Part shown: one piece after another, positions 1 to 6,313 of the stretch | Layout: every line of letters begins with the position of its first letter | Position numbering within the stretch: position 1 is the stretch's first letter | Source: OCS116 cluster bacterium | Lineage (GTDB): Bacteria > Pseudomonadota > Alphaproteobacteria > Rhizobiales > OSC116 | Length of the DNA: 13,474 bases | Direction: 5' to 3' | NCBI GenBank assembly: GCA_002402005.2 | Contig: NVUS02000056.1 | Location: forward strand, 1 to 13,474 | Notes under the pieces: generated by a model | Databases searched by the model: none | The model's input: the letters and a program-made list of their open reading frames with translations, nothing else | What the model was told of the DNA's origin: nothing | Program-made: the position numbers and the translations under genes

Positions 1-527
1 CGGTACATATTGCTTTCGGCCAAGCTGCTAAATTGCGGGCCTTCCATAGCTAAATATGTGCCGTTAAGATGAGACTTGTTATCTAAGCTCTGTGCGGCTT
101 GGTAAAGCCGTTTTTGCAGGTTGGGGCTAATTGGATAGGCCAAAGATACATGTGCCACACAACCGGTGCCGAAAAAGCTTTTCTCACGGTTCACCGTGCG
201 GTCAATAAATTGATCGATGATCACAAAATCACCGGGTGCATATTCTTCTTTGAGCGAACCTACGGCGCTCAGCGAAATCAAATCGGTCACGCCAGCACGT
301 TTTAAAATATCTATATTGGCGCGGTAATTAATTTCGGTTGGGCTAACCCGATGACCACGGCCGTGGCGCGGTAGGAATACTAATTTTATACCATTATATT
401 CGGCAATCAGTAGCTCATCGGACGGCTCACCCCATGGGCTATCAACTTTAACCCATTGTTTGTTGGTAATCTCTGGCAAGTCATAAATGCCGCTACCGCC
501 AATAAAACCCAAAACTGTTTTTGTCAT
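1..527 (-). CDS. mtnP: S-methyl-5'-thioadenosine phosphorylase, 3' end outside window
   Basis: This enzyme cleaves 5'-methylthioadenosine with phosphate to adenine and methylthioribose-1-phosphate (polyamine by-product and methionine/purine salvage, cytoplasmic). The 175 visible residues begin MTKTVLGFIGGSGIYDLP and carry the family landmarks: the GGSGIYDL phosphate-binding loop (about 10-17), LPRHGRGHR (52-60), the following SPTEINYRANI, SAVGSL (about 88-93), DQFIDRT, SFFGTG, VAHVS and EGPQFSSLAES near the cut. I read it directly from the minus strand, where it is open from the ATG at 525-527 to the window edge. Family members are usually close to 290 residues, so roughly the last 40% is missing because of the window, not a mutation. 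An AAAGGG stretch lies just before the ATG. It follows petC on the same strand but sits behind a terminator, so it is probably its own unit or receives read-through. Purine nucleoside phosphorylase is the main alternative; the MTAP-like loop sequences argue against it. Confidence 0.93.
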   Translation of the reverse strand, partial: MTKTVLGFIGGSGIYDLPEITNKQWVKVDSPWGEPSDELLIAEYNGIKLVFLPRHGRGHRVSPTEINYRANIDILKRAGVTDLISLSAVGSLKEEYAPGDFVIIDQFIDRTVNREKSFFGTGCVAHVSLAYPISPNLQKRLYQAAQSLDNKSHLNGTYLAMEGPQFSSLAESNMY

Positions 528-582
528 ATTACTGCCCTTTAAATCACATTAACACTTTAACCAGATTCGCAAAAAATGACAT

Positions 583-610
583 AAAAAAAGAGGCCTCAAA
601 GACCTCTTTT
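583..610 (-). terminator. Rho-independent terminator of the petABC operon
   Basis: Read on the minus strand, an 8-bp stem (AAAAGAGG, 603-610, with CCTCTTTT, 586-593) closes a 9-base loop and runs into a tract of seven T (583-589). The site lies 136 bases beyond the petC stop and 56 bases before the mtnP start, where the bc1 operon should end. The plus-strand reading has a poorer T tract (TTTTCTTTC) but might also work. The A/U-rich foot makes the stem modest in strength. Confidence 0.75.
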
Positions 611-675
611 CTTTCAATTTTTTGTGAAGTTAACGTCGCATATAATTAGTGGATTAATCGCTAAGATATTGTAGG

Positions 676-718
676 CGGTTAACAGCCGATGGGCAGGCCG
701 CCCATTGGTTGATGACCG
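676..718 (+). repeat. Long imperfect hairpin (inverted repeat) after petC
   Basis: Arms 676-694 and 700-718 can pair over 19 positions around a 5-base AGGCC loop. The core CGATGGGC / GCCCATTG is strongest; the only outright clash is A682 against A712. Three of the pairs are G-T in the plus-strand reading (680/714, 685/709, 688/706), so an RNA copied in the plus sense would fold far better than one copied in the minus sense, where each becomes an A-C clash. No T tract follows. It may be a palindromic intergenic element, an RNA-processing hairpin or part of a small RNA; the sequence alone does not decide. Confidence 0.5.
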
Positions 719-745
719 ACGCCCAAGATCAACGCAATTCATTCA

Positions 746-1672
746 CTAGTGGCGGACGTTTTCCCAAATGCGGCGTTTCACGGCATACATAAGGCCAGCT
801 AGGATAATCAGATAAAGCAGCACTTTAATGCCGATGCTTTTGCGGATTTCCATTTTAGGTTCAGCAGCCCAGATGAGGAATGAAGATACATCTTCGGCTT
901 GTTGCGCCAATGTTGCGGCTGTGCCATCAGTATATTCAACTGAATCATCATCCAAAGGTTGCGACATGGCAATTTTATAACCTTCGTAAAAGTTATTGAA
1001 ACTACTATCGCCAAGCTCAAAATGCTCTTCGGTAAAATCTGGATCAGCTTCTTTGCCTAATTTATTGGTATGCTCATCATGCGCTAGGATATATTCTGGC
1101 ACGTCTTCTTCATAACCCATTAGCAGGTTATAAATATAGTTAGAGCCACCTGTAAGGCCATCACGACCCATAAACATATCTTTAAATGAGAAATGACCAC
1201 GAGCTTTGGCAATTAACGAAAGATCAGGTGGCAGAGCGCCGCCGTTTGATGCTGCGGCTGCATTGTTATTGTCAAATGGTGCAGGCATCGCATCTTTAGG
1301 TTCACGCGGGCGCATGAACATTTCGCCTTCGGCATCTGGGCCATCTTCAATTTCATATTCAGCAGCTAACGCTTTAACCGCAGCTTCTGAAAATTCAGGA
1401 CCGCCTGGCTCGCTTAGGTTACGGAATTTGACCAAATCCATAGCATGGCAATTGGCGCAAACCTCTTTGTAAACCTGATAACCACGTTGCAATTGTGCCC
1501 GGTCGAACGTGCCAAACACGCCAGCCCATGACCAATCGATATGTGCTGGCTCTGGCGCACCTTCTATACTGCCACCTGCAGCAAGCGCTGAGCCTGAAAC
1601 ACTTGTGACAACCAACAATGCGATGGCGGTTTTTTGCACGATAGAGGTGATGTTTTGTTTTAGATTATTCAT
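746..1672 (-). CDS. petC: Cytochrome c1 subunit of the bc1 complex
   Basis: Cytochrome c1 carries electrons from the Rieske cluster to soluble or membrane cytochrome c on the periplasmic side of complex III. The 308 residues begin MNNLKQNITS with a signal peptide (hydrophobic 15-30, likely cut near ALAAGG). The c-type haem site CANCH is at 72-76, NGGALPPDLS at 143-152 is a c1 hallmark, and M236 in YKIAMSQPL is the probable sixth haem ligand. A C-terminal membrane anchor spans about 281-299, followed by the basic tail KRRIWENVRH. An open frame continues upstream to 1741, but that stretch lies inside petB; the ATG at 1670-1672 has an AAGGAGG site 5 bases before it and gives a proper signal peptide, so I chose it. 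The gene begins 10 bases after petB. Between GYEED and the ligand Met there is a markedly acidic stretch (188-230), longer than the mitochondrial equivalent. Confidence 0.95.
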   Translation of the reverse strand: MNNLKQNITSIVQKTAIALLVVTSVSGSALAAGGSIEGAPEPAHIDWSWAGVFGTFDRAQLQRGYQVYKEVCANCHAMDLVKFRNLSEPGGPEFSEAAVKALAAEYEIEDGPDAEGEMFMRPREPKDAMPAPFDNNNAAAASNGGALPPDLSLIAKARGHFSFKDMFMGRDGLTGGSNYIYNLLMGYEEDVPEYILAHDEHTNKLGKEADPDFTEEHFELGDSSFNNFYEGYKIAMSQPLDDDSVEYTDGTAATLAQQAEDVSSFLIWAAEPKMEIRKSIGIKVLLYLIILAGLMYAVKRRIWENVRH

Positions 1673-1677
1673 TATAA

Positions 1678-1684
1678 CCTCCTT
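1678..1684 (-). promoter_or_regulatory. Strong ribosome binding site of petC, overlapping the petB stop
   Basis: The minus strand reads AAGGAGG, a full match to the anti-Shine-Dalgarno core, 5 bases before the petC ATG. It overlaps the petB stop codon (1683-1685). It fixes the petC start at 1672 rather than the longer open frame, and suggests that translation of cytochrome c1 is coupled to that of cytochrome b. Confidence 0.85.
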
Positions 1685-2978
1685 ATGCTTTAGCTTCAGC
1701 AGCTGCCAGTTCGGCGGCTTCTTCTGCAGCCCCCTCGACACCTAACACGGCTTCAGAAATGCTATTTGGCAGTGGTTTGGTTTTCTCTATCAACCCCAAT
1801 ACGGGCAGAATAACAACAAAGAAACCAAAATAATATATTGTACCAATGCGTGAAATGATCAGATTTGTAACACCATGAATGCCCAAGAAATCATCGGTTG
1901 TATTGACTTGGCCTAAATAGCCGAGCAACAAGCCGTTAACCACGAAGATCCAGAAGAAGATACGGTATGCAGGACGGAATTTAGCGCTACGTACTTTTGA
2001 GGTATCTAACCAAGGCACAACAAACATGATGAGAATGGCACCAAACATACCTGCAACACCTAAGGCTTTGTCAGGAATGGCACGAACGATGGCGTAGAAA
2101 GGTAGATAATACCATTCGGGCACGATATGCGCTGGCGTAACCAATGAGTTGGCTGGAATATAATTATCTGGATGACCCATAAAGTTTGGATTGAAGAATA
2201 CAAAGTAGAACAATATGATCGCGAAAAGCACGATGGCATATAAATCCTTCATGGTGAAATAAGGATGGAAGCTCATTGTATCTTGCTTGGTTTTTGGCTC
2301 AATGCCCAATGGGTTGTTTGAACCAGGGACATGCAATGCCCAAATGTGCAAGACGACCACGCCCAAAATAACGAATGGCAATAGATAATGTAATGAGAAG
2401 AAACGGTTTAGCGTTGGGTTATCGACTGCAAAGCCACCCCAAAGCAATGTACGAATGTCATCACCAATGAAAGGTACAACTTCGAAGAAGTTAGTGATCA
2501 CTGTCGCGCCCCAGAAGCTCATTTGACCCCAAGGTAGCACATAGCCCATAAAGCCTGTTGCCATCATCAGCAGATAAATAAGCATGCCGAGCAGCCATAA
2601 AACTTCACGTGGGGCTTTATAAGAGCCATAATACATACCGCGCAAGATATGGATATAAACCGCAACGAAGAACATTGAGGCGCCATTGGCATGGGTATAA
2701 CGCAACAACCAACCCCAGTTTACATCGCGCATGATATGCTCGACACTGTTAAACGCCATATCGGCATGCGGTGTATAATGCATGGCCAAAATGATACCCG
2801 TAACAATTTGCACAATTAGCATGAACATGGCGATGCCGCCAAATACCCACCAATAGTTTAAATTTCTGGGGTTAGGCATGGAAACTGCCGCACTATGCAT
2901 AAGACTGATGATCGGTAAGCGCTCTTCGAGCCATTTACCTGCATCGCTTTTAGGCACATAAGTAGAATGTCCACTCAT
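1683..2978 (-). CDS. petB: Cytochrome b subunit of the bc1 complex
   Basis: Cytochrome b holds haems bL and bH and the Qo and Qi quinone sites in the inner membrane; with PetA and PetC it oxidises ubiquinol and pumps protons by the Q cycle. The 431-residue protein has the eight-helix pattern of the full-length bacterial/mitochondrial form. Haem ligands are H96 and H110 (RYTHANGAS, VYIHILRG) and H197 and H211 (SLHYLLPF, LHIWALH), 14 residues apart in each pair as expected. LPWGQMSFWGATV (148-160) and PEWY (287-290) form the Qo site. The protein ends in an Ala/Glu-rich tail (about 414-431). The ATG is preceded by AGGGAG at a suitable distance. It starts 10 bases after the petA stop and its own stop overlaps the petC ribosome binding site, so the three genes form one operon. 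The single long b chain excludes a split b6f-type arrangement. Confidence 0.97.
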   Translation of the reverse strand: MSGHSTYVPKSDAGKWLEERLPIISLMHSAAVSMPNPRNLNYWWVFGGIAMFMLIVQIVTGIILAMHYTPHADMAFNSVEHIMRDVNWGWLLRYTHANGASMFFVAVYIHILRGMYYGSYKAPREVLWLLGMLIYLLMMATGFMGYVLPWGQMSFWGATVITNFFEVVPFIGDDIRTLLWGGFAVDNPTLNRFFSLHYLLPFVILGVVVLHIWALHVPGSNNPLGIEPKTKQDTMSFHPYFTMKDLYAIVLFAIILFYFVFFNPNFMGHPDNYIPANSLVTPAHIVPEWYYLPFYAIVRAIPDKALGVAGMFGAILIMFVVPWLDTSKVRSAKFRPAYRIFFWIFVVNGLLLGYLGQVNTTDDFLGIHGVTNLIISRIGTIYYFGFFVVILPVLGLIEKTKPLPNSISEAVLGVEGAAEEAAELAAAEAKA

Positions 2979-2988
2979 AATTTTCTCC

Positions 2989-3510
2989 CTAACCTATTTT
3001 AATTTTTGTGTCTGATAGAAATTCATATTCAGGAATTTCCATATTTGTAGGCGCGGGGCCTTTGCGAATACGCCCAGCAGTATCATATGCCGAGTTATGG
3101 CATGGACAGAACCAGCCATTATATTCGCCAGCTTCACCCAATGGGATACAGCCCAAATGGGTACAAACGCCAACCATAATCAACCATTCAGGTTTTTCGG
3201 CACGTTCTGCATCGGTTTGTGGATCTTTAAGTTCTGATAAAGGTGTATCGACAGAGGCTTGGATTTCTTCGGCTGTTCTATGGCGGATGAATACCGGTTT
3301 ACCACGCCAATTGACGGTCAATGATTCGCCCTCGCCTACCGATGAAATGTCAACTTCGATAGAAGCCAAAGCTTTAACAGATGCATCTGGGTTCATTTGA
3401 TCGATTAACGGCCACACTGCAACGCCTACACCAAGAGCGCCAAACGCGCCCGTTGCAATGTATAAAAAGTCGCGCCGGCCTGGTTCTTTTAAATCACTTG
3501 CGTCAGCCAA
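2989..3510 (-). CDS. petA: Rieske iron-sulfur subunit of the bc1 complex (TTG start)
   Basis: This 173-residue protein carries the 2Fe-2S cluster that takes an electron from ubiquinol at the Qo site and passes it to cytochrome c1. It has a twin-arginine signal-anchor, GRRDFLYIATGAFGALGVG (11-29), kept as a membrane helix. Cluster motif I is CTHLGC (C116, H118, C121) and motif II is CPCHNS (C135, C137, H138), followed by AYDTAGRIRKGPAP; all four ligands and both disulphide cysteines are present. The usual CPCHGS glycine is Asn139, while S140 and Y142 are kept. The start is a TTG at 3508-3510: an in-frame TGA lies only five codons upstream, and the first Met after it (M39) would remove the Tat signal. 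GAAGGGA (3518-3524) sits 7 bases before the TTG. First gene of the petABC operon; 10 bases separate it from petB. Confidence 0.95.
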   Translation of the reverse strand: MADASDLKEPGRRDFLYIATGAFGALGVGVAVWPLIDQMNPDASVKALASIEVDISSVGEGESLTVNWRGKPVFIRHRTAEEIQASVDTPLSELKDPQTDAERAEKPEWLIMVGVCTHLGCIPLGEAGEYNGWFCPCHNSAYDTAGRIRKGPAPTNMEIPEYEFLSDTKIKIG

Positions 3511-3517
3511 TATCTTA

Positions 3518-3524
3518 TCCCTTC
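3518..3524 (-). promoter_or_regulatory. Ribosome binding site deciding the petA TTG start
   Basis: The minus strand reads GAAGGGA, 7 bases before the TTG at 3508-3510. Together with the in-frame TGA at 3523-3525, which overlaps this site, it leaves TTG as the only sensible start that keeps the twin-arginine signal. Confidence 0.65.
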
Positions 3525-3563
3525 AACTCACAGGTGGTTTTATAGACCGGCCTGTTTAATCTC

Positions 3564-3578
3564 AGATTGAAACAATCT
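3564..3578. repeat. Perfect 6-bp inverted repeat in the petA leader
   Basis: AGATTG-AAA-CAATCT is an exact dyad with a 3-base centre. It lies just downstream of the predicted petA start of transcription and well before the start codon. One arm contains the TTAGATTG octamer that recurs at 3629-3636. It could be a repressor or activator site or a small leader hairpin; nothing in the sequence names the regulator. Confidence 0.4.
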
Positions 3579-3589
3579 AAACTATATTT

Positions 3590-3618
3590 ATTCTACTTTT
3601 GCCACTGAAAAGCCGCAA
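3590..3618 (-). promoter_or_regulatory. Candidate sigma-70-type promoter of petABC
   Basis: On the minus strand a TTGCGG (-35, 3613-3618) and a TAGAAT (-10, 3590-3595; one mismatch to TATAAT) are separated by exactly 17 bases. Transcription would begin near 3583, giving a leader of roughly 70 bases before the petA TTG. It is the best spaced pair in the intergenic region, though the -35 is weak. Copies of TTAGATTG lie on both sides (3573-3580 and 3629-3636), which could be regulator sites. Confidence 0.4.
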
Positions 3619-3669
3619 TGTCTAGAGTCAATCTAATCTTTCCCCCAAAAGGGACTTTTTGTCGCAGGC

Positions 3670-3683
3670 TTTTTGTACAAAAA
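3670..3683. repeat. Perfect 14-bp palindrome TTTTTGTACAAAAA in the petA-trmL region
   Basis: The sequence is its own reverse complement over 14 bases. It lies 51 bases upstream of the proposed petA -35 and about 100 bases upstream of the trmL start, so it could serve either gene as an operator. It does not match the FNR consensus (TTGAT-N4-ATCAA). A/T-rich palindromes of this size can also arise by chance. Confidence 0.35.
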
Positions 3684-3781
3684 CCTCTATAAATCAACAA
3701 TACAGCGCATTTTAATTGTATGTTTAACCGCGACCCCTTAACAAGAGCATAATACGCGCTTTAATGACAGGTAAATTTAAC

Positions 3782-4249
3782 ATGCATCTAGCTCTCTATA
3801 TGCCCGACATTCCCCAAAATACAGGCACTATAATGCGTATGGCGGCGTGTATGGATTTGACCGTGCATATTATTGAACCCACCGGCTTTAGAATGGATGC
3901 CAAGGGTTTGAAACGCTCGGGCATGGATTATTTGGCCAAAACTGTGATGCAGCGCCACGCCGATTGGGCGCAATTTAACCAATGGCGGTTAGACAATGGC
4001 AAACGCTTGATTCTGTTAACAACTAAAGCCAGCCGCCCGTATTGCGATGTAAAATTTGATTCGAACGATATATTTTTATTTGGCCGCGAATCTGTCGGTG
4101 TGCCGCAAGAGGTGCATGACATTGCTGATGAACGCATCATCGTGCCGATGAAAAAAGACACTCGGTCGCTAAATTTGGCCATGACCACCGCCTTTATCAT
4201 GGGTGAATATTTACGCCAAATGGATGCTTTTCCGGATATGGAGCTATAA
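3782..4249 (+). CDS. trmL: tRNA (cytidine(34)-2'-O)-methyltransferase
   Basis: TrmL is a SPOUT (trefoil-knot) enzyme that uses S-adenosylmethionine to 2'-O-methylate the wobble base of tRNA-Leu species. The 155 residues match the family's size (about 155-160) and show its three conserved blocks: NTGTIMR (13-19), LFGRESVGVP (99-108) and MKKDTRSLNLAMTTAF (123-138), the last two forming the knotted cofactor site. I start at the ATG at 3782 because MHLALYMPDIPQNTG aligns with the usual N terminus and an ACAGG lies upstream; an in-frame ATG at 3764 would add MTGKFN and has no visible ribosome site. The stop overlaps the hemF ATG by one base (TAATG), so the two are probably co-translated. The gene diverges from petABC across a shared control region. 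A related SpoU methyltransferase is the alternative, but the short single-domain form fits TrmL. Confidence 0.9.
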   Translation: MHLALYMPDIPQNTGTIMRMAACMDLTVHIIEPTGFRMDAKGLKRSGMDYLAKTVMQRHADWAQFNQWRLDNGKRLILLTTKASRPYCDVKFDSNDIFLFGRESVGVPQEVHDIADERIIVPMKKDTRSLNLAMTTAFIMGEYLRQMDAFPDMEL

Positions 4250-5130
4250 TGACTGATAATATCGAACCACAAAAACACACTGCCTATGTTTGGTTTCAGG
4301 ACCTGCAAAACCAAATAATCTCTGCCTTTGAAGCTATTGAACGCGACTATGTTGGCCAAGGCGATGAATTGCCAATTGGTGAGTTTGTAAGAACCCCATG
4401 GAAGCGTACGCAAGACGGTATTGAAGATGCCGGCGGTGGCACGATGGCGATGATGACCGGCCGGGTGTTTGAAAAAGTTGGCGTGCATGTCTCTTGCGTA
4501 AATGGTAAGTTTTTGGGTGATTTTGCCAAGCAGATTGATGGCACAGATGATGACCCAAGCTTTTGGGCGGCGGGCATATCTTTAATCGCCCATATGCACA
4601 ACCCCAATGTACCGGCGGTGCATATGAATACCCGCTTTGTAGTGACCTCGAAATCTTGGTTTGGTGGTGGAGGTGATTTAACTCCGGTGTTGGATGCGAG
4701 ACGTAACCAGCAAGATGCTGATACAATTGACTTTCATGCGGCAATGCGTTCGGCTTGCCAAGCCCATGAAGTTGCGGATTATGAGCGCTATAAACAATGG
4801 TGTGATGATTATTTTTACCTGCCGCATCGGAATGAACCACGTGGTACAGGCGGGATATTTTACGACAAGCTAGCCAGTGGTGATTGGGATGCGGATTTTG
4901 CTTTCACTCAAGATGTTGGCCGGGCGTTTTTGGACATTTACCCCAAATTGGTAAGGCGCAATATGGCGACAGGTTGGACGGATGAGCAACGTGATGAACA
5001 ATTGATCCGCCGTGGCCGTTATGTTGAATTTAACTTGCTGCACGACAGAGGCACGATATTTGGGCTGAAAACCGGCGGCAATATCAACTCGATATTGTCA
5101 TCAATGCCACCTGTGGTTAAATGGCCGTAA
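4249..5130 (+). CDS. hemF: Oxygen-dependent coproporphyrinogen III oxidase
   Basis: HemF oxidatively decarboxylates two propionates of coproporphyrinogen III to give protoporphyrinogen IX, using O2, late in haem synthesis in the cytoplasm. The 293 residues include the family signatures VHMNTRFVV (124-132), WFGGGGDLTP (137-146), KQWCDDYFYLPHRNEPRG (182-199), GTGGIFYD (199-206), RGRYVEFNLLHDRGT (255-269) and FGLKTGGNINSILSSMPP (271-288). GGAG sits 5 bases before the ATG, which overlaps the trmL stop. The protein ends at KWP, right after the SSMPP motif, whereas the enterobacterial form runs on for roughly 20 residues; this may simply be the alphaproteobacterial form. Its last 14 bases overlap the convergent cca gene. 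Its presence next to complex III fits haem demand, and the enzyme type implies an aerobic life. Confidence 0.96.
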   Translation: MTDNIEPQKHTAYVWFQDLQNQIISAFEAIERDYVGQGDELPIGEFVRTPWKRTQDGIEDAGGGTMAMMTGRVFEKVGVHVSCVNGKFLGDFAKQIDGTDDDPSFWAAGISLIAHMHNPNVPAVHMNTRFVVTSKSWFGGGGDLTPVLDARRNQQDADTIDFHAAMRSACQAHEVADYERYKQWCDDYFYLPHRNEPRGTGGIFYDKLASGDWDADFAFTQDVGRAFLDIYPKLVRRNMATGWTDEQRDEQLIRRGRYVEFNLLHDRGTIFGLKTGGNINSILSSMPPVVKWP

Positions 5131-6298
5131 GCAGATCCTGCTTGCTCAGCTTGAAACCGCTTTCGAGCCACATGCTCTCGAGCTGTTTTATCTTTTGACC
5201 CATCTGCGGCCCGGCTTCGAACCCGAGGTCAAAAAGATCGGCGCCTTTGATAGGGAAGGTTGGGATTTCGAAACCTTTGACAAAGCTTAATTTTTGTTGC
5301 AAAAACTCAAAATTAAAATTCGTTTCTGCGGCGAAATGAATTAAATTATCGGCAATCATATCATGCCCATGGCGGTAAATCTCGCGCGCCAACTGAACGT
5401 CGTTTAAACTCAAAATGTGGTTTAACTGATTCAATTGATTCAGGATTTTCTGATCTTTTCTGGATGGCTTGAGGCGTTTTACTATTATTTGACTGTCTAC
5501 ATGCGGTACAGAGAGTCTGAATCGAATCAACCAGATGTTTTTATTTGTTAATGTAGTATTTTGTAGATATTCGAGCTTATTTAACACAGCTTTGGTTTTG
5601 AAAAGCTGCTCAAATATTTTACAATCACACATCAATCCCAATGCTTCGATTAGAAATTTACTTTCATAAATGCGTTTAAACTCGACCAATAGGCGTTCGG
5701 CTGACAATTGCGTTAGGCCTGTCACCAATTGCGGTATTTGGGCGTAATCCTCTTGGTCATATTCAAACCCAAAACGGGCGATGAAACGGAAATAACGTAA
5801 GATGCGCAGATAGTCTTCTTCGATGCGTTGTTTGGCATTGCCGATGAATTTTACCTTGCGATCGGCAAGGTCCCTAATGCCTGTACCTAGCGGATCGAAG
5901 GCTTGTCCATTGGCATCCATATAAAGTGCATTAAAGGTGAAGTCGCGTCGCATCGCGTCTTTCTCAAAACTCGTGCCATAGACGACTTTTGCGTGACGGC
6001 CATTGGTTTCGACATCCTCACGCAATGAGGTTACCTCAAATGGTTGATGATTGATGATTAAGGTTACCGTGCCGTATTTAACCCCGGTTTCGATATATCT
6101 AACATTATTTTGTTGAGCAATTTCGATGAGCTGCTGTGGGGTATGGGTGGAGCAAAAATCTATATCACCAATCGCGACGCCTAACAAATGATCGCGCACC
6201 GCGCCGCCGACAATGCGGCCTTGGCCGCCGTTCTTCTTAAGCAGTTTAAAAACTGATTGAATGTTTTTGGCCATGAGCCAATCGGGTGGGTTTGTCAT
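5117..6298 (-). CDS. cca: CCA-adding tRNA nucleotidyltransferase (class II)
   Basis: This enzyme builds or repairs the 3' CCA end of tRNAs from CTP and ATP without a nucleic-acid template. The 393 residues show the class II nucleotidyltransferase head: RIVGGAVRDHLLG (28-40), the metal-binding pair D45/D47 in GDIDFCS, RRDFTFNALYMD (117-128), DPLGTGIRDL (135-144) and EDYLRILRYFRF (161-172). A helical neck and body follow. The C-terminal half (about 235-393) is less conserved, Leu/Asn/Lys-rich and without an HD domain. Poly(A) polymerase I is the close relative, but the RRDFT block and genomic setting favour CCA addition. No clear ribosome site precedes the ATG; the gene starts 15 bases after the DUF6111 gene, so it is likely read by coupling. 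ATG at M9 is an alternative start. Last gene of a five-gene run; its end overlaps hemF by 14 bases. Confidence 0.92.
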   Translation of the reverse strand: MTNPPDWLMAKNIQSVFKLLKKNGGQGRIVGGAVRDHLLGVAIGDIDFCSTHTPQQLIEIAQQNNVRYIETGVKYGTVTLIINHQPFEVTSLREDVETNGRHAKVVYGTSFEKDAMRRDFTFNALYMDANGQAFDPLGTGIRDLADRKVKFIGNAKQRIEEDYLRILRYFRFIARFGFEYDQEDYAQIPQLVTGLTQLSAERLLVEFKRIYESKFLIEALGLMCDCKIFEQLFKTKAVLNKLEYLQNTTLTNKNIWLIRFRLSVPHVDSQIIVKRLKPSRKDQKILNQLNQLNHILSLNDVQLAREIYRHGHDMIADNLIHFAAETNFNFEFLQQKLSFVKGFEIPTFPIKGADLFDLGFEAGPQMGQKIKQLESMWLESGFKLSKQDLLTAI

Positions 6299-6313
6299 AA
6301 ATTTGGTTTCAAA

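Noticed and set aside
99..305. 68-codon open frame on the plus strand
   Set aside because: Antisense to mtnP, whose motifs are continuous through this stretch.
1673..1741. 23-codon upstream extension of the petC frame
   Set aside because: It lies within the petB end and would bury the cytochrome c1 signal peptide; AAGGAGG marks the shorter start.
3641..3660. TCCC-CCAAAA-GGGA followed by C and TTTTT as a plus-strand terminator
   Set aside because: The stem is only 4 bp and no plus-strand gene precedes it.
3928..4488. 186-codon open frame on the minus strand
   Set aside because: It is antisense to trmL and hemF, both recognised with full motifs; its protein resembles no family.
4334..4840. 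168-codon open frame on the minus strand
   Set aside because: Antisense shadow of hemF, rich in His, Pro and Ser as expected from reading a coding strand backwards.
5160..5200. GAGC-CACAT-GCTC stem with TTTT as a hemF terminator
   Set aside because: A 4-bp stem with a mismatch inside cca coding sequence is too weak to call.
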